From NCBI RefSeq assembly GCF_002237555.1, contig NZ_CP022540.1, positions 1,054,001-1,118,000 on the forward strand: a stretch of 64,000 nucleotides of DNA, in the 5' to 3' direction. Of this stretch, positions 54,201-63,204 are shown in pieces (the first letter of the stretch is position 1; each line of letters begins with the position of its first letter). Origin of the DNA: Antarctobacter heliothermus (GTDB lineage: Bacteria; Pseudomonadota; Alphaproteobacteria; Rhodobacterales; Rhodobacteraceae). The notes under the pieces were generated by a model. The model ran no database searches. It was not told the origin of the DNA and saw only the letters and a program-made list of their open reading frames with translations. Made by a program: the position numbers and the translations under genes.

Positions 54201-56276
54201 ATGTCACCTTCTAGCCTCTTCAAACCCACTATCCTTATGGCGCTTGCGCTTATGGCAGTGATTGTCATGATGGTTTTGCCGGTCCCATCCTGGGTGTTGG
54301 ATGTCGGTCTGGCTGCGTCGTTCGGCCTCGCCATTCTGATTTTTACGGTCACGCTGTTCATCGAACGCCCGCTTGATTTTTCCGCATTCCCGACGATTCT
54401 GCTGACCTCGCTGATGCTGCGGCTGTCGCTGAATGTCAGCTCAACCAAACTGATCATAGGTCAGGGGCATACCGGCACACACGCCGCAGGCGAGGTAATC
54501 GAAGGCTTTGCCAATTTCGTCATGGGGGGCAGTGTTTTTCTAGGGCTTGTCGTCTTCGGTGTCCTGATGATTGTTAACTTTGCCGTGATAACAAAAGGCT
54601 CAGCACGCATGGCTGAGGTTTCGGCACGCTTTGCCCTTGATGCTATGCCGGGGAAGCAACTGGCAATCGACGCGGACATGTCCGCGGGGGCGATCGACCA
54701 TACAGAGGCTAAGCGCCGCCGTGAAACTGAACAACAAGAGACAACCTTTTTCGGGTCTCTCGACGGCGCGTCGAAATTCGTCAAGGGCGACGCAGTTGCC
54801 GGCCTTTTGATCACCATATTGAACCTCGTCATGGGGATCATCATGGGCACCGTAATGCATGGTATGCCGCTGAGTAGCGCGCTTGAAACTTATGCGATCC
54901 TGACCGTGGGTGACGGGTTGGTATCCCAAATTCCGGCTGTGATTATTTCGATTGCAGCGGGTCTCTTACTGGCACGTGGGGGGGCGACCGGGGCAACGGA
55001 CGTTGCCGTGGCAGCCCAACTCGGGCGACATCCCTCGGCGCTCTTGGCGGTTGCCGTGCTGATGGTGCTTTTTGCGCTGGTTCCGGGCCTGCCCTTTGTG
55101 CCCTTCATTCTTGGCGGCGGGGTTCTTGGCGGGACGGCCTGGTGGTTGTCCAGACGCCCCCCTGAAACAGAAGACGGAGCAGAAGCTGCTGAGGAAGAGC
55201 CTGGGCCGCCCGTTCAACACATGGGCGACGTCCTTGATTTGGACGACATCCATGTCGAATTTGCACCCGATCTGGTCAATATGGTGTTGGATCCGGGCAC
55301 TGGACTGGACGTCAGAATAGCCAACATGCGGCGTCACATTGCGTCAAATTTCGGCCTCGTCCTGCCAGAGATCCGCCTGACGGACGCCCCTTCTTTGCCG
55401 ACCGGCACCTATGTGATCCGCATCCACGGAGTCGAAATGGCGCGGGGTGAGTTGAATCCCGACTTCGTTCTTGCACTTTTGCCGGAGTTCAGCGGTGCCC
55501 TGCCACAGGGACGTGACGTTACCGAACCAGTCTACGGTGCGCCCGCACGCTGGTTGCGTCCCGAGGATCAGGAAAAAGCCGCGATCACCGGAGCGACCAT
55601 CGTCTCACCGACTGAGGTGTTGGCAACGCACTTGCTTGAAGTAATCCGCCGCAACTTTGGTCGACTTCTGACGTTGAAGGCGCTGCGCCGTCTGCTGGAT
55701 GAAATGGTTTCTCTCAGCAATCAGTCCCGTGCCGAAGCAAATCGCAAGCTGCTGGATGAGCTGATCCCGGACAAAGTGCAAATCGACACCCTACTTCAGG
55801 TGCTGCGGCTCTTGTTGGATGAACAGGTTTCGGTGCGCAACCTACCACTGATCCTTGAGACAATCGCCGAAATGCGGGGCCAGCAATCCCAGGCCGAGGC
55901 TATCTGTGAACATGTGCGTCAGCGCCTAGGCTTTCAGCTTGTGGCAGGGATGCGACGCGATGACGGAACTATTCCACTCGTCCAACTTGCCCCGGAATGG
56001 GAAGAAACCTTTTTGTCGTACCAGGTCGAAAGTAGCCAAGGCGCGCTGGACGTTGCATTGCCGCCGGACAAGTTTGAGGCACTCACCAGCGGCTTGGCCG
56101 AAACCATTGGCGAAGCGGCTAACCGGGGCGTCTCTGCCGCCGTGGTCACCTCTGCCCGGCGCCGAAGATTCTTGCGCACGGTTATGGTTGCCAAGGGCCT
56201 CAATGCGCCGGTCATGTCCTATGAAGAAATTGGGTTGGAGGCACGGCCTGCACTGGTTGGGGTAGTGGCCGCGTGA
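54201..56276 (+). CDS. flhA: Flagellar export gate protein FlhA
   Basis: The largest component of the flagellar type III export gate, 691 residues. The N-terminal half has about eight membrane spans. The conserved cytoplasmic loop RFALDAMPGKQLAIDADMSAG (FHIPEP family) lies near residue 155. The C-terminal cytoplasmic domain, from about residue 340, forms the substrate and chaperone docking nonamer (RLTDAPSLPTGTYVIRI, ILETIAEM). I chose ATG 54201. GTG 54180 would add seven residues. It overlaps fliR by four bases. Confidence 0.96.
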   Translation: MSPSSLFKPTILMALALMAVIVMMVLPVPSWVLDVGLAASFGLAILIFTVTLFIERPLDFSAFPTILLTSLMLRLSLNVSSTKLIIGQGHTGTHAAGEVIEGFANFVMGGSVFLGLVVFGVLMIVNFAVITKGSARMAEVSARFALDAMPGKQLAIDADMSAGAIDHTEAKRRRETEQQETTFFGSLDGASKFVKGDAVAGLLITILNLVMGIIMGTVMHGMPLSSALETYAILTVGDGLVSQIPAVIISIAAGLLLARGGATGATDVAVAAQLGRHPSALLAVAVLMVLFALVPGLPFVPFILGGGVLGGTAWWLSRRPPETEDGAEAAEEEPGPPVQHMGDVLDLDDIHVEFAPDLVNMVLDPGTGLDVRIANMRRHIASNFGLVLPEIRLTDAPSLPTGTYVIRIHGVEMARGELNPDFVLALLPEFSGALPQGRDVTEPVYGAPARWLRPEDQEKAAITGATIVSPTEVLATHLLEVIRRNFGRLLTLKALRRLLDEMVSLSNQSRAEANRKLLDELIPDKVQIDTLLQVLRLLLDEQVSVRNLPLILETIAEMRGQQSQAEAICEHVRQRLGFQLVAGMRRDDGTIPLVQLAPEWEETFLSYQVESSQGALDVALPPDKFEALTSGLAETIGEAANRGVSAAVVTSARRRRFLRTVMVAKGLNAPVMSYEEIGLEARPALVGVVAA

Positions 56277-57040
56277 CCGCACTGCACCCTCTGATGGAAC
56301 ATTTTTCAGGCGGGCTGTGGCTTTCACTGGTGGTGTTTCTCCGGGTTGCAGCGACTCTTGCGGCCCTTCCCGGCTTGGGTGAACAGGTCATTTCCGTCCG
56401 AGTCCGTCTTGTCATCGCAATCATGTTGACTGTGATCGTCACGCCGGCCGTCGCACCGGGGATCGACCTGCCGGACCCAACGCTTGGTGCGTTTGTGATG
56501 GTGCTGGCCACGGAAACGCTCAGCGGGCTGTTTCTGGGAATAATGCTGCGGCTGTTCATTCTAGCCATTCAGACTGCTGGGGCAATGGCCGCGCAATCCA
56601 CATCACTTTCGCAGCTATTGGGGGGATCGGGGCTCGATCCGCTGCCAGCTATTGGCCATATCCTCACCACGGCGGCGCTGGCGCTTTTGATGGCGACCGG
56701 CTTTCACATAAAGGCTGCGTCCTTCCTGATCCTGTCGTACGAACTGCTGCCAGCGCTGCAATTTCCAAATCCAGCCGATGTGGCCGACGCCGGGCGTCAT
56801 CGCGTAGGGCAGAGTTTCGCCTTGGCGTTTACCCTTGCCGCGCCGTTTGTCCTGATGTCGGTGATCTACAACCTGACGTTGGGCGTTATCAACAAGGCGA
56901 TGCCCCAGCTTATGGTGGCGTTTGTCGGTGCGCCTGTCATTACGTTCGGGGCAATCGCGCTATTGATGATCTCGGCCCCGATCCTGCTTTCGGTCTGGTT
57001 ACATGCCTTTGACGGCTTTCTTACCGCGCCCTTCAGGTAG
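56273..57040 (+). CDS. fliR: Flagellar export gate protein FliR
   Basis: An inner-membrane export-gate subunit of 255 residues with six hydrophobic segments. Family features include FLRVAATLAALPGLGEQVISVRVR near residue 25, GLFLGIMLRLFILAIQTAGAMAA near 85 and SFALAFTLAAPFVLMSVIYNLTLGVINKAMPQL in the C-terminal half. The start is GTG 56273, overlapping the flhA stop. flhB follows six bases after its stop. FliR contacts FliQ, FliP and FlhB in the gate; FliQ is encoded elsewhere in the window and FliP is not. Confidence 0.95.
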   Translation: MTALHPLMEHFSGGLWLSLVVFLRVAATLAALPGLGEQVISVRVRLVIAIMLTVIVTPAVAPGIDLPDPTLGAFVMVLATETLSGLFLGIMLRLFILAIQTAGAMAAQSTSLSQLLGGSGLDPLPAIGHILTTAALALLMATGFHIKAASFLILSYELLPALQFPNPADVADAGRHRVGQSFALAFTLAAPFVLMSVIYNLTLGVINKAMPQLMVAFVGAPVITFGAIALLMISAPILLSVWLHAFDGFLTAPFR

Positions 57041-57046
57041 ATCTCC

Positions 57047-58135
57047 ATGTCGCAGCAAGACGATTCGGCGGAAAAGAGCCACGAACCCTCTGAGCGAAAA
57101 CTCGATCAGGCCCGAAAAAAGGGTGAAATTCCGCGCGCGCCGGACATTCTGACAGCGATGGCCTACCTTGGCATGTTGATCTGCATGGTGGCGCTGGGTG
57201 GTCCCGGTCTGTCGCAATTTGCGGAATCTCTGTTGCCACTGTTGGAACAGCCCGACCGGCTGGAGGCCCTGTTCTTTGAGGATGGCGCGCCCGCAATGGT
57301 AGGTTCCGTAATGTCGGCGGCCCTGATGCCTGCGTTGCCTTTTCTCGCTGTGCCCGGGCTGTTTGTCCTTCTGACGCTTTTTGCAACTCGCGGGGTGCTA
57401 TTCACCGGGTCGAAATTGGCACCCAAGGCATCACGCATCAACCCGATCGAGAATGCCAAGAACAAGTTCGGTCGTCGGGGTCTGTTCGAGTTCTTCAAGA
57501 GTTTCGTCAAACTGAGCGTTTATTCCATCCTTCTCGCGGTATTTTTGCGTGGCAAACGGGATGTGATCATTGGTGCGATCATGGGTACGCCGGGCGAGGT
57601 TGTCCTGAGCATGACCAGCCTCATTCAGCAGTTTCTGTTCATCGTCGTTCTGATTGCAGTGGTTATAGGTGGAACCGACTTGTTCTGGCAACGCGCTGAA
57701 CACATTCGCAAAAACCGGATGACGATGAAGGAATTGCGCGACGAAATGAAGGAATCCGAGGGCGATCCGCACCTAAAACAACACCGCCGCATGCGTGCTC
57801 AAGAACTGGCGTTGAACCAGATGATGGGTGAGGTTCCGAAGGCGGATGTGATCATCGTCAACCCGACCCATTTTGCTGTCGCCCTGAAGTGGAGCCGGAT
57901 GGGGGGATCTGCCCCGGTGTGTGTGGCCAAAGGTCAAGACGCCGTTGCGGCGCGCATCCGTGAGGCGGCGAAGGATGCCGGCGTTCCGATCCACTCTGAT
58001 CCGCCAACCGCGCGGGCGCTGTACGCCACCACAAAAATCGGCGCGGAGATTGCGGCGGATCACTATCGGCCCGTCGCAGCGGCGATCCGTTTTGCCGACA
58101 GTATGCGTGCCAAAGCCAAGGAGAAGCGCTGGTGA
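57047..58135 (+). CDS. flhB: Flagellar export switch protein FlhB
   Basis: FlhB controls the change from rod-hook to filament export. The 362-residue protein has the conserved cytoplasmic start (DDSAEKSHEPSERKLDQARKKG), four membrane spans, and the autocleavage motif NPTH near residue 272 within VIIVNPTHFAVALKW. The C-terminal fragment after NPTH has the normal length. It overlaps the following coiled-coil gene by four bases (GTGA). Confidence 0.96.
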   Translation: MSQQDDSAEKSHEPSERKLDQARKKGEIPRAPDILTAMAYLGMLICMVALGGPGLSQFAESLLPLLEQPDRLEALFFEDGAPAMVGSVMSAALMPALPFLAVPGLFVLLTLFATRGVLFTGSKLAPKASRINPIENAKNKFGRRGLFEFFKSFVKLSVYSILLAVFLRGKRDVIIGAIMGTPGEVVLSMTSLIQQFLFIVVLIAVVIGGTDLFWQRAEHIRKNRMTMKELRDEMKESEGDPHLKQHRRMRAQELALNQMMGEVPKADVIIVNPTHFAVALKWSRMGGSAPVCVAKGQDAVAARIREAAKDAGVPIHSDPPTARALYATTKIGAEIAADHYRPVAAAIRFADSMRAKAKEKRW

Positions 58136-58563
58136 CATCCAAATATGATGATCTGACCGAAGCAACCGAATTGCTGTTGGAAAGAGATCTCGAGAAACAC
58201 CGACGAAACCTTGCCGAAAGCAGTCGTCTTGCGGGAGAATTGGCGCAGATCGACGGTTTGCGCCAAGCCGCTCAATCTGACACCGGGGCAATAAACGCCA
58301 GACAGATACTGGGTGCGGACACGTTGTGGCAGGGCTGGCTGGCGACACGGCGGGCAGAGATCCTGCGCCATAGCGCCATGGCCCGAGCGCAGGAGGCAGA
58401 TAGCCTCGCGCGGGCTAAAACCGCGTTTTCCCGAGTCGAAGCTGCCAGAAAACTGGCCCGCCAAGAGGCGGAAGCCCAGCAAAAACGTCGGCTCAAGGCT
58501 GAGGCGGATGCCAATGACGCGCTGGGCATTCTCCGCGAGGCGCGGGCCCAGGGTATTTCATGA
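58132..58563 (+). CDS. FliJ-like coiled-coil protein
   Basis: A 143-residue, highly charged, almost wholly helical protein with long coiled coils (residues ~10-60 and ~75-140; AKTAFSRVEAARKLARQEAE). Size, composition and position in a flagellar export operon resemble FliJ, the central stalk that couples the FliI ATPase to FlhA. Sequence identity to FliJ is not evident by eye. It starts at GTG 58132, overlapping flhB by four bases, and ends before a strong terminator. fliI lies 5 kb downstream on the same strand. Confidence 0.65.
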   Translation: MTSKYDDLTEATELLLERDLEKHRRNLAESSRLAGELAQIDGLRQAAQSDTGAINARQILGADTLWQGWLATRRAEILRHSAMARAQEADSLARAKTAFSRVEAARKLARQEAEAQQKRRLKAEADANDALGILREARAQGIS

Positions 58564-58576
58564 TCCCTAACAGCAA

Positions 58577-58599
58577 AGGCCACCCCGAAAGGGTGGCCT
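58577..58599. terminator. Bidirectional terminator between the FliJ-like gene and fliL
   Basis: AGGCCACCC (58577-58585) pairs with GGGTGGCCT (58591-58599) around a CGAAA loop. It lies 14 bases after the stop of the FliJ-like gene and 27 bases downstream of the fliL stop on the opposite strand. It separates the two flagellar transcription blocks. Confidence 0.85.
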
Positions 58600-58625
58600 G
58601 CAAAGCTAACGCAATTGCGGTTTGG

Positions 58626-59132
58626 TCAGGCGTCCTGACGGGCGATTTCAGTGATCAACACGTCCTGTACGTCCGATCCGAGAACCGAACGTGCCGCATC
58701 GAGAAGGGCAGAACGCAGAATTTCCATTCGATCGCCGGACGTAAATGAACCTTCGAAACCGCCGATATTGGCATGGTCGAACATGACTTGTAGAAAAACG
58801 TCCCGCAGTTTCGGCTCACGCGCGTAAACCGTCTGGCTCGCGCCGCCACTGACCTCCAGACTCAGAGCTGCTACAACCAACGCCTCGACCCTCTTTGCGC
58901 CCATTATGGGGATCACGAACTGGTTGTTAAGTTTGACGTATTCATTGCCTTCGCCTCCGTGGGGGTCTGATTTGTGCGAGTCGGCCGCCGTATGGAGGCC
59001 GTCAGACTTGACGACAGCATTATCCGCGACATCCGGAACATCCCCGTTTGCAGGCATCAAGAATAATCCGGCGCCGACGCCAGCGCCGGTGCCAATCAGG
59101 GCCAGAACGATTGGAAGCAATTTCTTAAGCAT
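58626..59132 (-). CDS. fliL: Flagellar basal body-associated protein FliL
   Basis: FliL is an inner-membrane protein that surrounds and supports the stator. The 168-residue protein has one N-terminal span (LLPIVLALIGTGAGVGAGLFL), a low-complexity linker with the His-rich AADSHKSDPHGGE, and the conserved periplasmic domain with YVKLNNQFVIPI near residue 68, REPKLRDVFLQVMF near 110 and VQDVLITEIARQDA at the end. It is the last gene of the minus-strand block, nine bases after flgH. Confidence 0.92.
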   Translation of the reverse strand: MLKKLLPIVLALIGTGAGVGAGLFLMPANGDVPDVADNAVVKSDGLHTAADSHKSDPHGGEGNEYVKLNNQFVIPIMGAKRVEALVVAALSLEVSGGASQTVYAREPKLRDVFLQVMFDHANIGGFEGSFTSGDRMEILRSALLDAARSVLGSDVQDVLITEIARQDA

Positions 59133-59141
59133 GAACCGACC

Positions 59142-59870
59142 TCAGAAGGGCAGGATCGCATCCAGCACTTGCTGGCCGATCCTGGGTTGCTGCATGTCGC
59201 TGATCTGACCGCGCCCGCCGTAGGAAATGCGGGCCGCCGCGATTTTGTCATAGGTTATTTCGTTCTGGCGCGAGATGTCTTCGGGCCTGACGTAACCAGA
59301 TACAAGCAGTTCGCGCAGTTCAAAGTTCACCCTGACTTCCTGACTTCCTTCGATGGCCAGGACGCCATTTGGCAACTCATCGATCACCGTGACTGCAACG
59401 CGCAGGGTCAGGCTTTCGCTGCGCCGAACCGATCCATCGCCGCTGGCATCACTGGACGACTTGATCGAAACCGCGTCATCAAGGCTCGCACCGTCGGTGA
59501 TACCCTGATTGATACGTTGCGGAATGCCGAAAAGAGCAGGGACGCCCAGGCTTTCCGACCCCGACCGAGATCGCGAAGTCTGGTTCTTGATTTCAGCGCT
59601 TTCGTCGATTTCGATCACGACCGTCATAATGTCACCGCGCCTGACCGCGCGCCGGTCGCCAAGCAGAGAGGTTTTTCCACCGCTCCAGAGAGAGGCGCGA
59701 TCTGCTCCGCGTTTGGACGCGTCCCCCGGTGGCAAACCGGAGGCGATCATCGCAACGCGCTCCGGGCTGCTGGTGTCGGGCGTGAAATCAGGCTCTTTGC
59801 CGATGTGATCAACCCGCGCGCAGGCGCTTGCGGCCAGAGCCAATCCGATCAAGCCAAGTCGTCGCAACAT
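59142..59870 (-). CDS. flgH: Flagellar L-ring lipoprotein FlgH
   Basis: The outer-membrane ring of the flagellar bushing, 242 residues. Its lipobox is LALAASAC near residue 16. The mature protein has SLLGDRRAVRRGDIMTVVIEIDESAEIKN near residue 90 and GVLAIEGSQEVRVNFELRELLVSGYVRPEDI near 185, both typical. ATG 59870 has GAGGACTGAC upstream; the first in-frame start at 59882 would overlap flgA slightly. It is encoded downstream of flgA. Confidence 0.95.
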   Translation of the reverse strand: MLRRLGLIGLALAASACARVDHIGKEPDFTPDTSSPERVAMIASGLPPGDASKRGADRASLWSGGKTSLLGDRRAVRRGDIMTVVIEIDESAEIKNQTSRSRSGSESLGVPALFGIPQRINQGITDGASLDDAVSIKSSSDASGDGSVRRSESLTLRVAVTVIDELPNGVLAIEGSQEVRVNFELRELLVSGYVRPEDISRQNEITYDKIAAARISYGGRGQISDMQQPRIGQQVLDAILPF

Positions 59871-59878
59871 GTCAGTCC

Positions 59879-60292
59879 TCACTTGTTCACCAGAATGCTG
59901 CCGTCCGGGGAAATCGTCCCGAACAGAACGGTGCGCGAATCCACGTTCATAACGCGAATGCGCTCACCTGCCGCGCCACGACCCAGCGCCCGCCCCTCGG
60001 CCTTGATGCGCAGGCCGACGTGCGCGTAGACCAGTTCGACCGCCTGATTTCGATCCACCAGTGCAGGCCGACCGACGGAGCCGCGCATTACTGCGCGGCC
60101 CGGGTAGATGGCTGTCCGCGCTTCCTGTCCGATTACCGCGTCGAGTGTCGTAAATGCGCCGGTCAACTGTGCAGGATCGAGGCGTACGGCATCCGCCGTG
60201 ATGATCTGTTGCGGACGGATGGTCTGCGTGGCGACAACCGTGTCCGCTGGGGATATTGCGGGGACCAAAGCGAACAGGACCAACCAACGCAT
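59879..60292 (-). CDS. flgA: Flagellar P-ring assembly chaperone FlgA (short form)
   Basis: FlgA assists P-ring assembly in the periplasm. This form has only 137 residues, against about 219 in E. coli. A short signal peptide (MRWLVLFALVPAISPA) is followed by an SAF-like domain (VVATQTIRPQQIITADAVRLD; IYPGRAVMRGSVGRPALV) and a C-terminal half (GRGAAGERIRVMNVDSRTVLFGTI). The N-terminal domain of longer FlgA proteins is absent, as is usual in Rhodobacterales. Its start overlaps the flgG stop by one base. Confidence 0.88.
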   Translation of the reverse strand: MRWLVLFALVPAISPADTVVATQTIRPQQIITADAVRLDPAQLTGAFTTLDAVIGQEARTAIYPGRAVMRGSVGRPALVDRNQAVELVYAHVGLRIKAEGRALGRGAAGERIRVMNVDSRTVLFGTISPDGSILVNK

Positions 60293-61077
60293 CAGCGGAC
60301 CTGCGCCGTGGCGCCCATCATCTGATCAGCTGCAGAGATGACCTTAGAGTTCAGTTCATACCCCCGCTGCGCCTCGATCAGGTCGGTGATTTCCTTGACG
60401 GCATCCACCGAACTGTCTTCCAGGTAACCCTGCCGCACCGTCCCAAGCCCGTCTTGCCCGGGCGTCGTCTGGAGCGCGGGGCCAGAGGCCTCAGTCTCGA
60501 CAAATAGGTTGGAGCCGATCGCCTCCAGCCCCTTGGGGTTGGAAAACCCGGACAGGGTGAATTGACCCAAAAGCTGACCCTCGGGGTCGTTCTGGAAATA
60601 GGCATAGACTTCGCCGTCGGCATTGATCGAGATACTGTAGGCATCCTCGGGAATTACGATCTCGGGCGAGATCGGGAAACCTTCGGATGTAACGATCAGC
60701 CCTTCACCCGTCCGCTTCAGCCCGCCATCACGGGTATAGCCCAATTGTCCTGATGGTAGCGTGACCTCCAGATACCCATTGCCCTCAATGGCAAGGTCAA
60801 GATCGCCGCCGGTTGCGGACAAAGCCCCCTGTTGTAGCTGCATGGAAACGGCGGCGGGCCGAACACCAAGGCCCAGTTGAACCCCGGTTGGCAAGACCGT
60901 CCCGTCTGCCGCGCTGACAGACCCGGCGCGGGCTAGTTGTTGATAGTGGAGATCGGCGAATTCGGCCCGGCGGGCGTTGTAGCCCGTCGTGCTCATGTTC
61001 GAGAGGTTGTTCGAGATGACTTCGACCCGCATTTGCTGGGCGCTCATCCCGGTGGCGGCGATCTTGAGGGCTCGCAT
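60292..61077 (-). CDS. flgG: Flagellar distal rod protein FlgG
   Basis: The distal rod subunit, 261 residues. It starts MRALKIAATGMSAQQMRVEV with NNLSNMSTTGYNARRAEFAD near residue 28, and ends with EITDLIEAQRGYELNSKVIS, the C-terminal rod-hook signature. DLAIEGNGYLEV near residue 100 is a further family mark. Ten bases separate it from flgF upstream, and it overlaps flgA by three bases downstream. Confidence 0.96.
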   Translation of the reverse strand: MRALKIAATGMSAQQMRVEVISNNLSNMSTTGYNARRAEFADLHYQQLARAGSVSAADGTVLPTGVQLGLGVRPAAVSMQLQQGALSATGGDLDLAIEGNGYLEVTLPSGQLGYTRDGGLKRTGEGLIVTSEGFPISPEIVIPEDAYSISINADGEVYAYFQNDPEGQLLGQFTLSGFSNPKGLEAIGSNLFVETEASGPALQTTPGQDGLGTVRQGYLEDSSVDAVKEITDLIEAQRGYELNSKVISAADQMMGATAQVR

Positions 61078-61087
61078 GTGACGGCTC

Positions 61088-61801
61088 CTATTTGATGAAG
61101 GCTTTCAGAGCGCTGCGGATGCGTTCATCCTCTCGCTCCATGAAACTTTGACCCAGCTCGTAGGCGCGTTGCACCTCGACCATTCGGGCCACTTGAAGGA
61201 TCGGATCGACGTTTGAGGCCTCGACAAAGCCCTGCATGACGCGAGGATTCTCGACTGGTTCGAACCCAGAGTCGCTGCGGAACATCTGACCGCCTTCGCG
61301 GATCATGCCCTGCGGTTCCAGCGGTTGCACAACTCCGACTCGTCCGATTGGACGACCCTCAGTGCTGATCGTGCCGTCGCGGGCAATCGCCAGGCCAACG
61401 GCCTGGGGCGGGACAAAGATCGGCGCGCCGCTTTCGTCCAGAACCGGGTGACCGTCCGGTGTGACCAGGGTCCCTTCGGCGCTGGGCGAAAATGCCCCGG
61501 CGCGGGTCAGGCGCTGTCCATCGCCGGTTTCAACCAGAAAGAAACCGTCGCCCTCAATCGCAAGATCATACAGGCCGCCGGTCTGTTCTAGGGTGCCTTG
61601 CCGCAAAGAGGTGGAGCCGATGCGTCCGGCACCCATGGATACGGCGGCCATCCCGTCGCCTTCGGCCACGAATTCGGAAAAGATCATGCCCTCTTGCCGA
61701 TAGCCGGTGGTATTGGCGTTGGCGATGTTGTTGGCGATAACCTGCATTTCGCGCATCAGGCTCGATTGCCGGGAAAGGGCGGCATAGCCGGCAGTTTCCA
61801 T
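61088..61801 (-). CDS. flgF: Flagellar proximal rod protein FlgF
   Basis: A rod subunit of 237 residues. METAGYAALSRQSSLMREMQ and NNIANANTTGYRQEGMIFSE mark the N terminus, DLAIEGDGFFLVETGDG lies near residue 83, and ARMVEVQRAYELGQSFMERE forms the C-terminal helix. It is shorter than FlgG and starts with the FlgF-type N terminus rather than the FlgG one. fliQ ends one base before the flgF start region, so they are co-transcribed. Confidence 0.94.
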   Translation of the reverse strand: METAGYAALSRQSSLMREMQVIANNIANANTTGYRQEGMIFSEFVAEGDGMAAVSMGAGRIGSTSLRQGTLEQTGGLYDLAIEGDGFFLVETGDGQRLTRAGAFSPSAEGTLVTPDGHPVLDESGAPIFVPPQAVGLAIARDGTISTEGRPIGRVGVVQPLEPQGMIREGGQMFRSDSGFEPVENPRVMQGFVEASNVDPILQVARMVEVQRAYELGQSFMEREDERIRSALKAFIK

Positions 61802-61802
61802 G

Positions 61803-62072
61803 TCAGCCTCCGGTGATAAGGGGAATGATTTGCCCCTGGAAAAAATCCACGAGCGTGCGAGTCATAAAGCTCATCGACATCCAGAAGACGGCGACAATGG
61901 CCAGCAGTTTGGGCACAAAGGTCAGCGTCATCTCTTGGATAGAGGTGAGTGCCTGAAACAGGCCAACGCCGACCCCCATGACCAGCGCGGCGGACAGAAT
62001 CGGCACGGAGGTCACCGTGGCGATCCACAACCCCATGCGCAGCGTGTCGAAAAAGACGACCTCTGTCAGCAT
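61803..62072 (-). CDS. fliQ: Flagellar export gate protein FliQ
   Basis: A small two-span export-gate subunit of 89 residues. Spans are LSAALVMGVGVGLFQALTSI region near 20-40 and KLLAIVAVFWMSMSFMTRTL near 50-75. The family features FQALTSIQEMTLTFVPK are intact. ATG 62072 (MLTEVVFFD) sits four bases after the fliE stop; the frame is open upstream but overlaps fliE. It assembles with FliP and FliR in the export gate. Confidence 0.93.
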   Translation of the reverse strand: MLTEVVFFDTLRMGLWIATVTSVPILSAALVMGVGVGLFQALTSIQEMTLTFVPKLLAIVAVFWMSMSFMTRTLVDFFQGQIIPLITGG

Positions 62073-62076
62073 GGCG

Positions 62077-62370
62077 TCAGACTGGCATCCTGAGGATTTC
62101 CTGATAGGCCTCGACGACCTTATCACGCACTGCAACCACGGTTTCGACGGCCAGTTCGGATTGGGCCAACGCCTCGACCAGCGCGTGAGGATCGGCGTCG
62201 CTGGTCATCGCGGTCTTGGCCGTCTCCTCGGCTTGCCGCAACTGATCGACGAATTCCTCCGTGATGCGGGTAAAGTCCTTTTCCAGCGGCACCGCCTGTT
62301 CCGGTTCAGGCTGCATCGCGGGGCGAGAGGCCGCATATTTCTGCGCGGCAAATAGAGAACGGACGTCCAT
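62077..62370 (-). CDS. fliE: Flagellar hook-basal body protein FliE
   Basis: FliE links the MS ring to the rod and is the first exported substrate. The 97-residue protein has the C-terminal signature ALAQSELAVETVVAVRDKVVEAYQEILRMPV in family pattern and a helical middle (FTRITEEFVDQLRQAEETA). The N terminus is variable. It is 32 bases downstream of flgC and four bases upstream of fliQ. Confidence 0.93.
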   Translation of the reverse strand: MDVRSLFAAQKYAASRPAMQPEPEQAVPLEKDFTRITEEFVDQLRQAEETAKTAMTSDADPHALVEALAQSELAVETVVAVRDKVVEAYQEILRMPV

Positions 62371-62402
62371 TCTGGTCTCCTATCACTATGAAAATCAGGG
62401 GG

Positions 62403-62792
62403 TTAACGACGCAACAGATCCATCAGGCTGGTCGACATTTGGCGCGTCTGGTCAAACATCTTGAGATTGGCCTCATACGATCTTTGTGCTTCGCGGGCGT
62501 CGGCAATCTCGATGATCAAATCGACATTGGACCCAAGGTAGGTGCCGGTCTCATCGGCAAGCGGATGCGCAGGATCGTGGACAACCTCAAGATCTGTGCG
62601 GTCCAGCGCGACATCGCCCGCCCTGACCCCGGTCACATCTGCGGCGGTGGGCATGGCCTCAAACGGCATGGTCTTGCGCCGATAGCCGGGCGTGTCGACG
62701 TTGGCGATGTTCTCGGACAAAAGACGCAGGCGCGCGGCCTGTGCCTGCAGGCCCGTAGTGGTCACTTTCAAAGCGTTTGAAAAATCACTCAT
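62403..62792 (-). CDS. flgC: Flagellar proximal rod protein FlgC
   Basis: A 129-residue rod subunit. ALKVTTTGLQAQAARLRLLS and NIANVDTPGYRRKTMPFEA form the N terminus; the C terminus has DAREAQRSYEANLKMFDQTR. These are the FlgC signatures. It is separated by 15 bases from flgB upstream. Confidence 0.95.
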   Translation of the reverse strand: MSDFSNALKVTTTGLQAQAARLRLLSENIANVDTPGYRRKTMPFEAMPTAADVTGVRAGDVALDRTDLEVVHDPAHPLADETGTYLGSNVDLIIEIADAREAQRSYEANLKMFDQTRQMSTSLMDLLRR

Positions 62793-62807
62793 CGGATTAT
62801 TCCTTTA

Positions 62808-63182
62808 TCAACGGCCAAGGCTGGCGCGCAGGATGCTGAGGTTACTGCGGTAGATGGCCAGTGCGCGGTCATGTTGGCGCTTGGCGTCCACGGCGGTGAC
62901 CATCTCCTGCTCAAGTGAGACAGTGTTGCCGTTGGGATCCAACGCGTCGCGGCGTTCGGAGATATCGACCGAACGACCGTTGCTGCCGTTGAGGTGCCTT
63001 TCGCGCGACGCCCGCTGACCCATCATCGAGTCGCGCAGGGTTTCGCCAAACTCCGGCAATTCGCGGGCCCGGTAACCGGGTGTATCCGCATTTGCGATAT
63101 TCTGGCTGCTAAAAGCCTGCTGCATGCCCGCATGCCGCGCCATGGCCATCGCCGTTCTGAAGACGTCCAAATTCTGGAACAT
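62808..63182 (-). CDS. flgB: Flagellar proximal rod protein FlgB
   Basis: A 124-residue rod subunit and first gene of the minus-strand flagellar block. The N-terminal motif SQNIANADTPGYRARELP lies near residue 26, preceded by AMAMARHAGMQQAF, and the C-terminal VTAVDAKRQHDRALAIYRSNL completes the family pattern. The ATG at 63182 follows GGGAGAA by six bases. It is divergent from fliI, with 84 bases between the start codons. Confidence 0.95.
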   Translation of the reverse strand: MFQNLDVFRTAMAMARHAGMQQAFSSQNIANADTPGYRARELPEFGETLRDSMMGQRASRERHLNGSNGRSVDISERRDALDPNGNTVSLEQEMVTAVDAKRQHDRALAIYRSNLSILRASLGR

Positions 63183-63204
63183 CGGGGCTTCTCCCTCGAT
63201 TGCT

